Shown: piece by piece, positions 1 through 7,650 of the stretch
How positions within the stretch are numbered: the stretch's first letter is position 1
How the letters are laid out: each line of letters starts with the position of its first letter
Assembly: GCF_044597725.1 (NCBI RefSeq)
Contig: NZ_CP139003.1
Coordinates: 1,426,001-1,490,000, forward strand
Direction of reading: 5' to 3'
Length of the DNA stretch: 64,000 bases
Source of the DNA: Bermanella sp044597725
Lineage (GTDB): Bacteria; Pseudomonadota; Gammaproteobacteria; Pseudomonadales; Oceanobacteraceae
Notes under the pieces: generated by a model
Told to the model about the DNA's origin: nothing
Seen by the model: the letters and a program-made list of their open reading frames with translations, nothing else
Databases searched by the model: none
Position numbers and translations under genes: made by a program

Positions 1-139
1 GAATAATTTGCTGTGCTTTCTTAAGCTCTTGTGTGTAGGTCCCTGATGTATCCAATAGTAAATACAAACCTGTAGAGGGGGCTTGCTGGGTGCAAGCCGA
101 CAACCATAAGGACAATATTAACAATAGAGTTATACGCAT
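1..139 (-). CDS. Lipoprotein with VWA-like start, cut by the window edge
   Basis: Only the first 46 codons are present; the gene runs off the left edge. The product begins with a short hydrophobic signal ending in the lipobox LSAC, so it should be lipid-anchored after cleavage at Cys15. Shortly after comes LLLDTSGTY, which resembles the DxSGS-type start of a von Willebrand factor A (VWA) metal-binding fold; that assignment is an inference from one motif. The start ATG lies 3 nt past the stop of the upstream membrane-protein gene, with a strong AAGGAGG ribosome site inside that gene's last codons, so the two are almost certainly co-transcribed and translationally coupled. It could be another lipoprotein family if the VWA motif is a coincidence. 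Confidence 0.7.
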   Translation of the reverse strand, partial: MRITLLLILSLWLSACTQQAPSTGLYLLLDTSGTYTQELKKAQQII

Positions 140-142
140 TAG

Positions 143-1630
143 TTAAGCCTCCTTAGTCAATTTTTTAGTATCGCCGGATTTATCTTCAAGCGTATTTTTT
201 GTTTTGCTTTTACTGGGCTTAACAATAGTTGATTGCGTTCTAGGTCTGTTTTCTACTAGGTGTTCTACCCAAATTGGAAGGAAGCAGCAAATATCGTATA
301 CCTGTTTTAAGCTATCACTAAGATGTTTTAATGCCAGTGCCAGACTGCGTAAAACAGTGCTAAAAAAGACACATACTTGCACTAAAAGTGAGCCCAGAAC
401 ATGACGCCCCGTATGGATGAGGCTTTCGAATGGAATTGCCACAAACATAAGAATAAGCGGTAAAACAAAACCTAATATCATTTGTCCAACCATGGGAATA
501 ATACTTGTGTCACCATCTCCAGCCGCTTCATCACCGCTCGCTAAGAAATTCATGACGTTCGCTTTATCCTCAACCATAATTTCACGCATGTAGGCTAAAC
601 CAGCTTCCACAAAACAAAGGGAAAGCAAAAAGATCATACAGACCGTTGCCCAAATCGTGCGCTTTTTATCTTCCATAAAATGGATGATTGGGAATAGCCG
701 TGTGATACCAACCGCTTCCATAAAGAAAAGACCAACGGTTATTTCCAGCATAATGATCACGGCCGCACCGATATCAGCTACATTGTAACCGGCTACCTGA
801 CTTGTAGCAGGCATTAACTCCGACATGGGAAGCGCAATAAGATTGTAATTAACAAATGCACCAAAACCGGCAATAACCAAAACAATAGAGCTGATAAAGA
901 ACTGCGTAGTGCTTGAGGCTTTCAATATTTGTAGGGCGTGGTCTGTTCCCTTGTTAAGTTGTTCAAAGCGTTCCGTTTGCGTATCAATTTTATTGGACTG
1001 TTCATTTAAGTGCTGCCAATTTTTTTCAATGCTTTGTAATTTAGTGAGCACATCGCGCCAATGTTGCATGGCCGACTTAAGAATACTTTGGCGGCGACTT
1101 ACATCTTCACGATAACGGGCCATAACCTCTTTTTGTTGAGTATGAAACGCTTCGTATATAGATTGCAGTAGCTTACCCACCACAGCATCGTTCTTCGTAC
1201 TGTCTTTTAAGCGAGCAATGGCTTCAACCGCTTCTGTCCACTCGGGCAGCGGCGGCGGTACCTCTGAGGTTTCTTGCAGTTTGTCTTCCATGGAAGCTAC
1301 ATTTTGCTGTAGCTCTCGTTGGATATCGGGGTAGCGTCCCAAGTCTTTTTCTACCAACGCTGTTAGACGCACAAATTGGCGCTCTAATTCACGCTTGGCC
1401 TGCTGTTTGCCATAGTCTAAAAGCACTTCTTTATTGCGATGGCGCATGGTGCGGGCGGTATTCATCAGGGCCTTACTGGCCAAACGCAGGTTACTAATAA
1501 ATAAACGTGTGAGATTATTAAGTAATTGGTGAACACTGTGACGAATAAAGTACAGCACGAGCATAATGCCCAGTATCACCAGAATCCAGCTAAGAACGGG
1601 CTGGCCGGGTATGAGATTGGCTATAGCCAT
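143..1630 (-). CDS. Coiled-coil polytopic membrane protein, unknown function
   Basis: I do not recognise this 495-aa protein. It has one N-terminal membrane segment (about 13-31), then a long charged, Gln/Glu-rich, probably coiled-coil region (about 65-235) with a PPPLP stretch near 124, then about five hydrophobic segments (about 244-266, 283-306, 325-348, 380-402, 410-430) and a Lys-rich tail. This suggests an inner-membrane protein with a large helical domain outside the bilayer. It is followed, 3 nt downstream, by a lipoprotein with a VWA-like start, so the pair may act together at the envelope. The start ATG at 1630 is preceded by AAGGAAG at a good distance. No functional claim is made. 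Confidence 0.8.
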   Translation of the reverse strand: MAIANLIPGQPVLSWILVILGIMLVLYFIRHSVHQLLNNLTRLFISNLRLASKALMNTARTMRHRNKEVLLDYGKQQAKRELERQFVRLTALVEKDLGRYPDIQRELQQNVASMEDKLQETSEVPPPLPEWTEAVEAIARLKDSTKNDAVVGKLLQSIYEAFHTQQKEVMARYREDVSRRQSILKSAMQHWRDVLTKLQSIEKNWQHLNEQSNKIDTQTERFEQLNKGTDHALQILKASSTTQFFISSIVLVIAGFGAFVNYNLIALPMSELMPATSQVAGYNVADIGAAVIIMLEITVGLFFMEAVGITRLFPIIHFMEDKKRTIWATVCMIFLLSLCFVEAGLAYMREIMVEDKANVMNFLASGDEAAGDGDTSIIPMVGQMILGFVLPLILMFVAIPFESLIHTGRHVLGSLLVQVCVFFSTVLRSLALALKHLSDSLKQVYDICCFLPIWVEHLVENRPRTQSTIVKPSKSKTKNTLEDKSGDTKKLTKEA

Positions 1631-1891
1631 GGTTGCTTCCTTATTGTGTGTTACCTGATAATGACAGAGAAAAGTATGACAATCACTTCCTCAAGTGTAG
1701 TTGGCTAATGCCGAAAAAGTTAACTTATTGAAATACAAGAAGAAAATAAAACGCGTACAGAACAGCAAAAAAGCGAATATGTGAACTGGTTAGAATATGC
1801 TTCGCTTTTAAGTGCCATTGTAGGAGCGGATGGAATAAAAGGTCAATAACAACTATACGGGCATGGATAACAATAGAGGTATAAAATCAAT

Positions 1892-2359
1892 ATGACACCG
1901 GGTGTAAATGCCATAGAAAAAAGCCAATATGCTTTTAAATTGCATGAATATAGTCATGATGCTTCAGCCCAATCATATGGCCTTGAAGCCGCTGATAAGT
2001 TGGGTGTAGATTCTCATCGAGTCTTTAAAACCTTATTGGTCGATACAGGTAATAAACAACTAGTGGTTGGCATTATACCGGTTAACACTACGTTAAACTT
2101 GAAACGCATGGCAAAAGCACTTGCGGTCAAAAAAGTGGAAATGGCAGATAAAGCGGATGTTGAGCGCATCACAGGGTATGTTGTTGGTGGGGTCAGCCCT
2201 CTTGGCCAAAAACGATCACTTACAACCATCATTGATGCTTCCGCTCAGGGTTTAACGTCTATTTTTGTGAGTGCAGGGCGTAGAGGTTTAGAAATAGAAT
2301 TAGCACCTAACGACCTTATTGCATTAGTTGCTGGAAAGTTCTCGGATATAAGCCAGTAA
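1892..2359 (+). CDS. ybaK: Cys-tRNA(Pro)/Cys-tRNA(Cys) deacylase YbaK
   Basis: YbaK hydrolyses Cys-tRNA(Pro) made by mischarging prolyl-tRNA synthetase, acting in trans as a translation proofreader in the cytoplasm. The 155-aa length is that of the family. The segment RVFKTLLVD places a Lys at residue 46, the position of the known catalytic Lys in YbaK, and the GGVSPLGQKR motif near residue 107 is also characteristic. The gene is followed one base later by a YjbR-family gene, so both are probably one transcript. Upstream lies 260 bp with no clear promoter and a start-less coding-looking stretch (1724-1849). Confidence 0.95.
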   Translation: MTPGVNAIEKSQYAFKLHEYSHDASAQSYGLEAADKLGVDSHRVFKTLLVDTGNKQLVVGIIPVNTTLNLKRMAKALAVKKVEMADKADVERITGYVVGGVSPLGQKRSLTTIIDASAQGLTSIFVSAGRRGLEIELAPNDLIALVAGKFSDISQ

Positions 2360-2360
2360 T

Positions 2361-2765
2361 ATGACATACGACGAATATAATCAGTTTTGCTCTTCATTGC
2401 CTGCCACTACCTATTGTATTCAATGGGGTGGTGCACACGTTTGGAAAGTAGGAGGAAAAGTATTTGCCATTGCCGGTTGGGAAAAAAATGATAAACCAGC
2501 CGTTACCTTTAAAGCATCAGAGCTGGATTTTGAAATCTTACAGGACATACCGGGTTATCGTCCCGCACCTTACATGGCATCACGTGGGCTTAAATGGATA
2601 CAACACTATGATGTTTCCGAGCAAACCCTTGATGACTTGAAATATTATATTCAAGAATCCCATCGTTTGGTGTCTTTAGGGTTAAGCAAAAAACGTCAAA
2701 AAGAACTCGGGTTAAATCAAGGGTCAAACGATTCCAAAATAGGACAGGGCCCTGCATCACTGTGA
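2361..2765 (+). CDS. MmcQ/YjbR family protein
   Basis: This 134-aa protein matches the MmcQ/YjbR family (CyaY-like fold, proposed to bind DNA; exact role unknown). Visible family features are the N-terminal TYDEYNQFCSSLPATT, the Trp-Gly-Gly and WKVGGKVFAIAGW region, the KASELDFEIL segment and the W-x-x-x-Y-D pattern near residue 75. Its start is one base after the ybaK stop, so it is co-transcribed. The last 49 bases overlap, tail to tail, the 3' end of the merR-type gene on the other strand. Confident on family, not on function. Confidence 0.88.
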   Translation: MTYDEYNQFCSSLPATTYCIQWGGAHVWKVGGKVFAIAGWEKNDKPAVTFKASELDFEILQDIPGYRPAPYMASRGLKWIQHYDVSEQTLDDLKYYIQESHRLVSLGLSKKRQKELGLNQGSNDSKIGQGPASL

Positions 2766-3097
2766 GCACATTCCTTTGCTAATCGCTGTAAGGCGCCTCG
2801 TGCTTTTTCTAATTGTTCTATTTGCGCATCAAGGGCTTCTACTCTTAACTCGGCTAATTCCCTGACTCGCCTGCGATCATGGCTAGAATCAAGTGATATT
2901 AACTCTTTAATTTCGTTTAGGGTAAAGCCTGCCGACTGCGCATTGCGAATAAAACGTAGACAATGCATATCCTCCTCATCATATTTACGAATTCCCTGAC
3001 CTGCCTTGGGGACCCTGAGCAAGCCTTTGCGCTGATAAAAGCGAATGGTTTCTACACCAACTTCTCCGGCTTTTGCAAACTGACCAATTGTTAACAT
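2717..3097 (-). CDS. MerR-family transcriptional regulator (MerR-like, partly altered metal site)
   Basis: A MerR-type activator: N-terminal winged helix (MLTIGQFAKAGEVGVETIRFYQRKGLL), a long dimerising helix and a C-terminal metal-binding loop. The order and spacing resemble mercury-sensing MerR, with two C-terminal Cys residues in KECAHSDAGPCPI, but the first MerR Cys (usually at the start of the dimer helix, after a Gly-Thr-His stretch) is missing: here it reads SSHDRRRVRELAE. The inducer may therefore differ from Hg(II). I prefer the ATG at 3097, which has GGAG about 10 nt upstream; a GTG at 3103 is also in frame. It is divergent from a glutaredoxin-MauE fusion across a mer-like operator. 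Confidence 0.92.
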   Translation of the reverse strand: MLTIGQFAKAGEVGVETIRFYQRKGLLRVPKAGQGIRKYDEEDMHCLRFIRNAQSAGFTLNEIKELISLDSSHDRRRVRELAELRVEALDAQIEQLEKARGALQRLAKECAHSDAGPCPILESFDP

Positions 3098-3103
3098 TAT
3101 CAC

Positions 3104-3135
3104 TTGACTCCGTACTGTGGTACAGGGTCTATGAT
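3104..3135 (+). promoter_or_regulatory. mer-like promoter/operator of the glutaredoxin-MauE gene
   Basis: TTGACT (3104-3109) and TATGAT (3130-3135) are separated by 20 bp, the over-long spacing typical of MerR-activated promoters (19-20 bp). Inside the spacer is the dyad CCGTAC-TGTG-GTACAG (3110-3125), close to the dyad of classical mer operators, which also begins right after TTGACT. It sits between the divergent MerR-type gene and the fusion gene, so activation of the fusion by that MerR protein is the natural reading. Confidence 0.85.
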
Positions 3136-3170
3136 AGTGGTGAATGTTAATAAACGCGAGGAGTAAATGT

Positions 3171-3950
3171 ATGGCTTACAATAACAATGCTTCATCAGGC
3201 TCAAAAAAGGCGGTGTTATATCGTATGGTTATGGAAAAACACCTATGCCCATTTGGCTTAAAAACAAAAGACTTGCTTGAACGCCAAGGTTTTGAAGTTG
3301 AAGATCATTGGTTGCGTTCGCGGGAAGAGGTGGATGAATTTAAATCCAAACATGATGTAAAAACCACACCACAAGTATTTATCAATGATGAACGAGTGGG
3401 CGGGTATGAAGATATTCGCCGCTATGTAGGCAAGCCTGTACCTCCGGCTGGTCGAACCAGTTATAAACCCGTTGTTGCATTGTTTACCATTACGCTCTTG
3501 ATGTCACTGGCAACGAGCTTAGCGGCCTTCGATAGCATTTTTACAGTACATACCGTGCAGTGGTTTATTGCTTTTAGTATGGCTGTGTTAGCGCTACTCA
3601 AACTTCAGGATGTAGAACGTTTTGCCACCATGTTTTTAAATTACGATTTGTTGGCAAAACGCTGGGTTCCGTACTCGTACATTTACCCCTTTGCTGAAGG
3701 GCTGGCGGGTGTGCTCATGATCGCGGGTATACTTAATTGGTTGTCTATTCCCGTCGCCTTTTTAATTGGTTCAATTGGTGCTATTTCTGTATTTAAAGCG
3801 GTTTACATTGATCGTCGAGAATTGAAATGCGCATGTGTTGGCGGGTCGAGTAATGTGCCTTTAGGATTTGTTTCATTGCTTGAAAATCTAATGATGATAG
3901 CCATGGCCGTATGGATGACATTAGCGGCATTGGGCATAGGAGCAGCTTAG
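3171..3950 (+). CDS. Glutaredoxin-MauE fusion membrane protein
   Basis: A two-domain protein of 259 aa. Residues about 12-90 are glutaredoxin-like, with a monothiol-type CPFG at 26-29 (the second Cys of CPxC replaced by Gly) and the cis-Pro motif TTPQVF. Residues about 105-255 form four membrane helices of MauE/DoxX type, with a paired-Cys motif LKCACVGG between helices 3 and 4. MauE-like proteins move electrons between thiols across the membrane, so this may be a membrane thiol-redox unit. I place the start at 3171, where GAGGAG lies 7 nt upstream; an in-frame ATG at 3144 has no ribosome site and lies just after the -10 hexamer. Expression is probably controlled by the divergent MerR protein. 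Substrate unknown. Confidence 0.85.
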   Translation: MAYNNNASSGSKKAVLYRMVMEKHLCPFGLKTKDLLERQGFEVEDHWLRSREEVDEFKSKHDVKTTPQVFINDERVGGYEDIRRYVGKPVPPAGRTSYKPVVALFTITLLMSLATSLAAFDSIFTVHTVQWFIAFSMAVLALLKLQDVERFATMFLNYDLLAKRWVPYSYIYPFAEGLAGVLMIAGILNWLSIPVAFLIGSIGAISVFKAVYIDRRELKCACVGGSSNVPLGFVSLLENLMMIAMAVWMTLAALGIGAA

Positions 3951-4024
3951 TACTATTTAGGTTGAAATCCATTGCACGCATATACTCGTAAGTACATATA
4001 GTGCAATATAATGATGAGTAGTAT

Positions 4025-4276
4025 ATGCCGCTTTCAACCGATGAAGTATCCCGCATCATAGAAATGGCCTGGGAAGATAGAACGCCGTTTGAGGCTATTG
4101 AACTGCAGTTTGGTTTAAATGAAACTCAGGTCATTAAATTTATGCGCAGCCAATTAAAAGCGAGTAGTTTTAGGTTGTGGCGCAAACGGGTAAGCGGTCG
4201 TGCCACTAAACATGTAAAATTACGAAGCCCAGATGTGAGTCGAGGTTATTGCCCGACTCAGTATAAACACCGCTAA
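4025..4276 (+). CDS. TIGR03643-type small conserved protein
   Basis: An 83-aa basic protein matching the TIGR03643 (DUF2805) family, whose function is unknown. The recognisable core is EVSRIIEMAWEDRTPFEAI, then FGLNETQVIKFMR and the SSFRLWRKRVSGRATKH segment, which look like a small helix-turn-helix followed by a basic arm; nucleic-acid binding is an inference. It stands alone between the fusion gene and the convergent kinase gene, whose stop lies 4 nt past this gene's stop. Confidence 0.85.
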   Translation: MPLSTDEVSRIIEMAWEDRTPFEAIELQFGLNETQVIKFMRSQLKASSFRLWRKRVSGRATKHVKLRSPDVSRGYCPTQYKHR

Positions 4277-4280
4277 TACG

Positions 4281-5924
4281 CTAAGCGCTAGCTGCTTGTT
4301 GACTACGGTCACGTAGGGCAAAATCGTCGCGCTTTTCTAAATGCTTTTCAACCTGAGCCATGGTAGGAAAGGTGATGCGGAATCGTGCCCCTTCTTGACT
4401 GGCGACGTAATCTAAGCGCGCCATGTTCATTTCGCAAAACTGTTTGGCTAGGTACAAACCTAAACCCGATTTGTTTTCTTCTGAACTGTAAAACGGCTCA
4501 AAAATGTGGTCGAGGTCATCAAGCCCTACGCCATAGCCGTTATCCTGAACTTCAACAATGCTTTGCTGAGTCACTTTGTTGCGGCCAACCAGTACGGTTA
4601 CCTTGCCAAATTGCGCGCTTTTTTGTTGGGCGTAATAGGCGCCGTTTTCTACAAGGTTAATCAGTACTTGTTTTAGCTGAGATTCATCCATATAAACGTC
4701 CATGGCATTGCGGCTCACTTTTAACTCTAGCCGACTACCATTAAGTATGGACTTATCAATTGCTTTAAGGGTTTGTGAGCACCAAGTACCTAGGTCCACT
4801 TTCTGATATTCCGTGGCTTTGGTATTACTCAGGTTTTGCACGTTATTAATGATACGTTCAATATGTTGTGCGTGACCTTTGATATTTTTTTGCAATTCGT
4901 TGTGCTCAGAGCCTTCACCGTTTGTGCTCATCTTTTTAGCAATATTGTATATGCCTTGCATGGGGAGCTTTATTTCACGTACGATACTGGCCGCTAATTT
5001 ACCTAACGATACTTGTTTTAAGCGCTGCGCTTGTTGGTATACCACATTGGTATCTTCAATAAATATAACAATACCTCGGTCTGTGCCTGGCATTAAAGGC
5101 GCAAACATGGGCTGTACTTTTGCAGTTGTGGGGCCCGATTTAAAGGTATTAGGTTTAAATTTAGGAAACCGTTTATATTCTTCTAAGCTATGTTGCAGCT
5201 TGTCAGGCAATACACGAACAGGCCCTGGGAAACCCAATAAGCGTTGAGCTGCGGTATTTTGAAAAATAATTTCCTGTTGAGAGTTGATAACCAGCACACC
5301 TGTATCCAAGCGTTTTAGTACTAACTTGGTGAGTTGCTCCATACTTAGCAAACTATCAGCCTGAAGTTTGTTAATATCCACGGATAGATGAAGGCGCTTT
5401 ACCAACGCTTGTATGACCAGTGCGGTTATAAAAAAGATAATACCTTGAGTGCCAGCGTTAAAATAATTGTAAGGTGCGCCTTCTATGGCAAAACGGTTTT
5501 CTACAAAAATAAGGCAAATAGCAGCCCACGCGCTTATCAATAAACCTTTTTGTCCACTCAGCAAGGCATTACCCACAGCAACACCTACAATCATTAAATA
5601 GCTTAAGCTTGTGCCCGTACCTGATGAATAGATCAATGCGCCAATAAGGGTGATATCCAGTAAGAAAAATGCCAATAAGTGATCGTAATGGGTTTGTCCC
5701 GAGCTAAACGCCATGGCCAAAAAAACGACCGTAATAGAGGCGTGTAGGGATAACACCATCGGATATACTTTAGGGTCGTTTTGCCCTAAGAAGCCTAGGT
5801 CAATATCCATAAAATATAAGCTCACAAGTGCGAGTGTGATAACCACGCTATAGACGCTGAAATAACGTAAGATTCTTAGCCTATCGAGCGGCAAAAAGGG
5901 TTTATCGAGAATATCCTGATCCAT
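4281..5924 (-). CDS. PilS-like sensor protein with Arg in place of the phospho-acceptor His
   Basis: A 547-aa homologue of PilS, the membrane kinase that controls type IV pilin transcription with PilR. It has about six N-terminal membrane helices (to about 195), a PAS-like domain (about 215-300), a dimerisation/phospho-acceptor domain and a C-terminal ATPase domain with an N-box (NLVENGAYYA), DNGYGVG and SGLGLYLAKQF. In the H-box, where PilS has AHEIRNP, this protein has SIVREIKLP: residue 316 is Arg (CGT, bases 4977-4979) instead of His. The ATP-binding motifs look intact. No response regulator gene is adjacent. The ATG at 5924 has AGGAA upstream; a GTG at 5948 is less likely. It may be a pseudokinase that modulates another system, or a decayed paralogue. 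Confidence 0.88.
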   Translation of the reverse strand: MDQDILDKPFLPLDRLRILRYFSVYSVVITLALVSLYFMDIDLGFLGQNDPKVYPMVLSLHASITVVFLAMAFSSGQTHYDHLLAFFLLDITLIGALIYSSGTGTSLSYLMIVGVAVGNALLSGQKGLLISAWAAICLIFVENRFAIEGAPYNYFNAGTQGIIFFITALVIQALVKRLHLSVDINKLQADSLLSMEQLTKLVLKRLDTGVLVINSQQEIIFQNTAAQRLLGFPGPVRVLPDKLQHSLEEYKRFPKFKPNTFKSGPTTAKVQPMFAPLMPGTDRGIVIFIEDTNVVYQQAQRLKQVSLGKLAASIVREIKLPMQGIYNIAKKMSTNGEGSEHNELQKNIKGHAQHIERIINNVQNLSNTKATEYQKVDLGTWCSQTLKAIDKSILNGSRLELKVSRNAMDVYMDESQLKQVLINLVENGAYYAQQKSAQFGKVTVLVGRNKVTQQSIVEVQDNGYGVGLDDLDHIFEPFYSSEENKSGLGLYLAKQFCEMNMARLDYVASQEGARFRITFPTMAQVEKHLEKRDDFALRDRSQQAASA

Positions 5925-6080
5925 GGTCGGTTCCTGTTTATGCAGCACGTTTATTATTGGTGGGGCCGTTTATTATTTATTCATAATAGGCATAAGGAAC
6001 TATAAATGGAACACAGTTCTCATTTTGAGAAATTCGATAAGTACAAACAGTTATAAATGAGCGGTTTACAGTGGATTTAG

Positions 6081-6096
6081 TGTGATGTAAATCACA
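6081..6096. promoter_or_regulatory. Perfect CRP/Vfr-type binding site
   Basis: TGTGATGTAAATCACA fits the CRP consensus TGTGA-N6-TCACA exactly, with an ATTTT flank as in strong sites. It lies 157 bp before the PilS-like start. A leftward TATAAC at 6050-6055 would put transcription start near 6043 and the site centre near -45, close to the class II activator position; this start is inferred. Confidence 0.8.
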
Positions 6097-6189
6097 TTTT
6101 ATTTGGAGGATGGCTGTGAGTTGACGTTATGTACAAAATTAAATGTTGAGAAGGGACTTGATGGGCCAATTCTTATAATAAAATAATAT

Positions 6190-6225
6190 AAAGGCAGCCT
6201 ATAGATTACTCTAGGACTGCCTTTT
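6190..6225 (-). terminator. Intrinsic terminator after dapD
   Basis: AAAGGCAG (6190-6197) pairs with CTGCCTTT (6217-6224), extended by CTA/TAG inside. Read leftward the hairpin is followed by TTTATATTATTTT, fitting termination of the dapC-yffB-dapD transcript 37 bp past the dapD stop. Ts on the other side make it possibly bidirectional. Confidence 0.8.
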
Positions 6226-6261
6226 TGGTCGTATCTTTCATTTATACAACGAGTTTGGCCA

Positions 6262-7275
6262 TTAATTGTTGGCGTGTAGCTCGTGGTTCAGTTCGATAGC
6301 CGTTTTGTTGGTAACGCATTCAACCGCACCGGTCAGTGAGTTGCGGCGGAACAGAAGGTCTGCCTTACCCGCTAAATCGCGAGCTTTCACTACTTCAGCG
6401 ACGTTTTTATCTTCGTCTAGCACACTTACTTTTGTGCCTGCTGTAATGTACAAACCCGATTCAACGGTACAGCGATCACCTAGGGGAATACCGATACCGG
6501 CATTAGCGCCAATTAAGCTATTTTCACCAACTGAAATAATGATGTTACCACCGCCTGATAGGGTACCCATGGTTGAGCAACCACCACCCAAGTCGGAACC
6601 TTGGCCCACAAAGACACCTGCGGAGATACGACCTTCAACCATTGAGGTACCGCCTGTACCGGCGTTGAAGTTGATAAAGCCTTCATGCATAACAGTGGTA
6701 CCTTCACCTACATAAGCGCCTAAGCGAACACGGGCGGTATCGGCAATACGTACACCTTTTGGTACCACGTAATCGGTCATTTTCGGGAATTTATCAATAC
6801 TGTTTACTTCTAGTAGTTCACCGCTAATGCGCGCGTCTAGTTGGGCGTCGGCTAATTCATTTAGGTCGATGGCACCTTTATTTGTCCACGCAACATTGGG
6901 TAATAAACCGAAAATACCCGTTAGGTTAATACCGTGAGGCTTAACGAAACGGTGAGAGATAAGTTGCAGTTTTAAATATACTTCTGGTGTTGTTGTCGCT
7001 TGTTCGTCCGACTCTAATATCACTAGCACAGTAGGACGCTGACTTTTACTAAGTTTGTTGGCAAGCTCGCCCTGCTCAGAAGGCAACTCTTTTGCAAGTG
7101 TTGTGAGTTGTTCTGCACTAAGTTCGATGGTTTGATTGCCATCTTTATAGCCCACTTTAGAGGCTGCATTAATTAATTCTGCAGATGGTTGATAAACAGG
7201 CTTTTGATAAAACACTTCAAGCCATTCGTTTTGTTTATTTTGTGTGCCTACGCCTAGTGCAAATGCCAATGACAT
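6262..7275 (-). CDS. dapD: 2,3,4,5-tetrahydropyridine-2,6-dicarboxylate N-succinyltransferase
   Basis: DapD transfers succinyl from succinyl-CoA to tetrahydrodipicolinate in the succinylase branch of lysine and meso-diaminopimelate synthesis, feeding both protein and peptidoglycan. At 337 aa this is the long form seen in Pseudomonas and relatives, with an extra N-terminal domain (about 1-165) before the left-handed beta-helix. Hexapeptide repeats run from about 170 to 300 (for example VRLGAYVGEGTTVMHEG, GVFVGQGSDLGGG, NSLIGANAGIGIPLG). It is the last gene of dapC-yffB-dapD, with the next step (dapC) in the same cluster, and is followed by an intrinsic terminator. Confidence 0.97.
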   Translation of the reverse strand: MSLAFALGVGTQNKQNEWLEVFYQKPVYQPSAELINAASKVGYKDGNQTIELSAEQLTTLAKELPSEQGELANKLSKSQRPTVLVILESDEQATTTPEVYLKLQLISHRFVKPHGINLTGIFGLLPNVAWTNKGAIDLNELADAQLDARISGELLEVNSIDKFPKMTDYVVPKGVRIADTARVRLGAYVGEGTTVMHEGFINFNAGTGGTSMVEGRISAGVFVGQGSDLGGGCSTMGTLSGGGNIIISVGENSLIGANAGIGIPLGDRCTVESGLYITAGTKVSVLDEDKNVAEVVKARDLAGKADLLFRRNSLTGAVECVTNKTAIELNHELHANN

Positions 7276-7305
7276 ATTAAAAGTCCTATATTAATGAATG
7301 AATAT

Positions 7306-7647
7306 TTATTGAGTGAAAGCTTGATACTGTTCGACATCAAAACCCACTAGAAACTGACCCTTATTTTCAAGAATAGGGCGTTTAATGATACTTGGATTTT
7401 CTAGCATGAGTGCTTTTGCGGTTTCTGCTGACAAAGTATTTTTCGTTTCTTCGTCTAGTTTGCGCCATGTGGTACCACGTTTATTAATCAATGTGTTGTA
7501 GTCAATGTTGCTTAATAAGCGATCAGCAAGGGTTTCGTCCAACCCATGCTTTTTGTAATCATGGAATTCAAATTCAACGGCTGCTTCGTTAAGCCATTTT
7601 TGCGCTTTTTTGATGGTGTCACAATTTTTAATGCCGTACATTTTCAT
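7306..7647 (-). CDS. yffB: ArsC/Spx-family protein YffB
   Basis: A 113-aa thioredoxin-fold protein of the ArsC family, YffB subgroup. It has one N-terminal Cys (MKMYGIKNCDTIKKA, Cys9) and the family segments NKRGTTWRKL and SIIKRPILE, but lacks the full arsenate reductase set, so arsenate reduction is not implied; a glutathione-dependent thiol role has been suggested for relatives. It sits between dapC (4 nt away) and dapD, the arrangement also found in Pseudomonas, so co-expression with lysine synthesis is conserved though unexplained. Confidence 0.92.
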   Translation of the reverse strand: MKMYGIKNCDTIKKAQKWLNEAAVEFEFHDYKKHGLDETLADRLLSNIDYNTLINKRGTTWRKLDEETKNTLSAETAKALMLENPSIIKRPILENKGQFLVGFDVEQYQAFTQ

Positions 7648-7650
7648 AAA

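Larger units (their letters stand above)
5925..6261. other. Intergenic stretch holding a CRP-type site and a terminator
   Basis: This 337-bp gap lies between the PilS-like gene (leftward) and the end of dapD (also leftward). It contains a consensus CRP/Vfr palindrome at 6081-6096 and a strong hairpin with T-runs at 6190-6225. No open reading frame of coding character was seen. All regulatory signals upstream of the terminator should serve the PilS-like gene. Confidence 0.7.

Noticed and set aside
3144..3170. Longer start of the glutaredoxin-MauE protein at 3144
   Set aside because: No ribosome site, and it lies only 8 bp after the -10 hexamer; GAGGAG precedes the ATG at 3171.
6266..6715. Plus-strand frame opposite dapD
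   Set aside because: It is the antisense of a well-supported dapD gene with no ribosome site or family match.
7306..7647. YffB as an arsenate reductase
   Set aside because: It lacks the full arsenate reductase residues and sits in a lysine cluster as YffB does in Pseudomonas.
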